This document shows, piece by piece, positions 14,010 to 14,148 of a DNA stretch of 14,148 nucleotides. This stretch comes from an uncultured Lachnospiraceae bacterium (lineage in GTDB: Bacteria; Bacillota; Clostridia; Lachnospirales; Lachnospiraceae), in the NCBI GenBank assembly GCA_910585635.1, contig CAJUFE010000080.1:1-14148 (forward strand), given 5' to 3'. Positions within the stretch are counted from its first letter, which is position 1. Each line of letters opens with the position of its first letter. A model generated the notes under the pieces. It made no database searches, was not told the origin of the DNA, and saw only the letters and a list, made by a program, of their open reading frames with translations. A program made the position numbers and the translations under genes.

Positions 14010-14137
14010 GGGAGGGTCCTGTCACAAAAGGAACCCCTAGAAAAACGCCGGTCCTTGGGCGGGGTCTTTCACACGCCCTAGTACCGCTGCGTTTTTCTCG
14101 GAGCGAGAGCGCGGTGACGTTGTGACAGGTCCCTCCC
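14010..14137. repeat. Palindromic element, third type
   Basis: The arms at 14010-14027 and 14120-14137 pair at 17 of 18 positions and contain CTGTCACAAAA at the left end, one base different from the CTGTCGCAAAA of the other two palindromes. Nested inside are a perfect 10-bp inverted repeat (AGAAAAACGC, 14039-14048, with 14089-14098), CGGT/ACCG and GGGCG/CGCCC pairs. The core is unrelated to the others. No reading frame is apparent. Confidence 0.7.
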
Positions 14138-14148
14138 GGAGCGGACCT

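Overview
The window looks like chromosomal DNA of a Gram-positive anaerobe of the Clostridia, probably Lachnospiraceae-like. This is inferred from strong AGGAGG-type ribosome binding sites, sigma-A-type promoters, a GHKL/LytTR two-component pair, a phosphinothricin-acetyltransferase-like GNAT protein and family-level resemblance of the proteins. No rRNA or tRNA is present and the species cannot be named from this sequence. Most genes are moderately GC-rich; the block at about 3600-5400 is visibly more AT-rich.

Layout. 1-170: short repeats that may be an insertion-sequence end, then a good promoter. 172-2887: an MFS and a MATE efflux transporter in one operon. 2718-3281 (minus): a GNAT acetyltransferase whose 3' end overlaps the MATE gene. 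3618-6448: a soluble TPR-like histidine kinase, a receiver-only response regulator coupled to it by an ATGA overlap, and a PIN-domain ribonuclease-like protein. 6572-7039: TspO. 7044-7481 (minus): a small helical protein of unknown function. 7482-8012: a non-coding stretch dense in repeats (22-bp tandem pair, ~99-bp palindrome, seven 12-bp units) ending in a promoter flanked by an inverted repeat. 8013-10301: an AgrA/AgrC-like LytTR regulator and GHKL kinase joined by two micro-ORFs through three successive ATGA overlaps. 10576-11085: a charged repeat-poor hypothetical protein. 11086-11458: non-coding, with purine-rich repeats and a second palindrome. 11459-13032 (minus): a twin-arginine translocation operon in the order tatB-like, tatA, tatC, with its own promoter. 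13147-13875 (minus): a GntR/FCD regulator. 14010-14137: a third palindrome with similar ends.

How the genes work together. The two transporters probably share one mRNA. The kinase, receiver and PIN protein are the best candidate for an undescribed system: both signalling proteins lack membrane and DNA-binding parts, and the only effector-like product in the cluster is a nuclease-type PIN protein with all four acidic residues. The LytTR/GHKL pair resembles quorum-sensing systems but no agrB/agrD-type peptide genes are visible. The tat operon encodes a complete membrane translocase, but none of the neighbouring genes is an evident Tat substrate.
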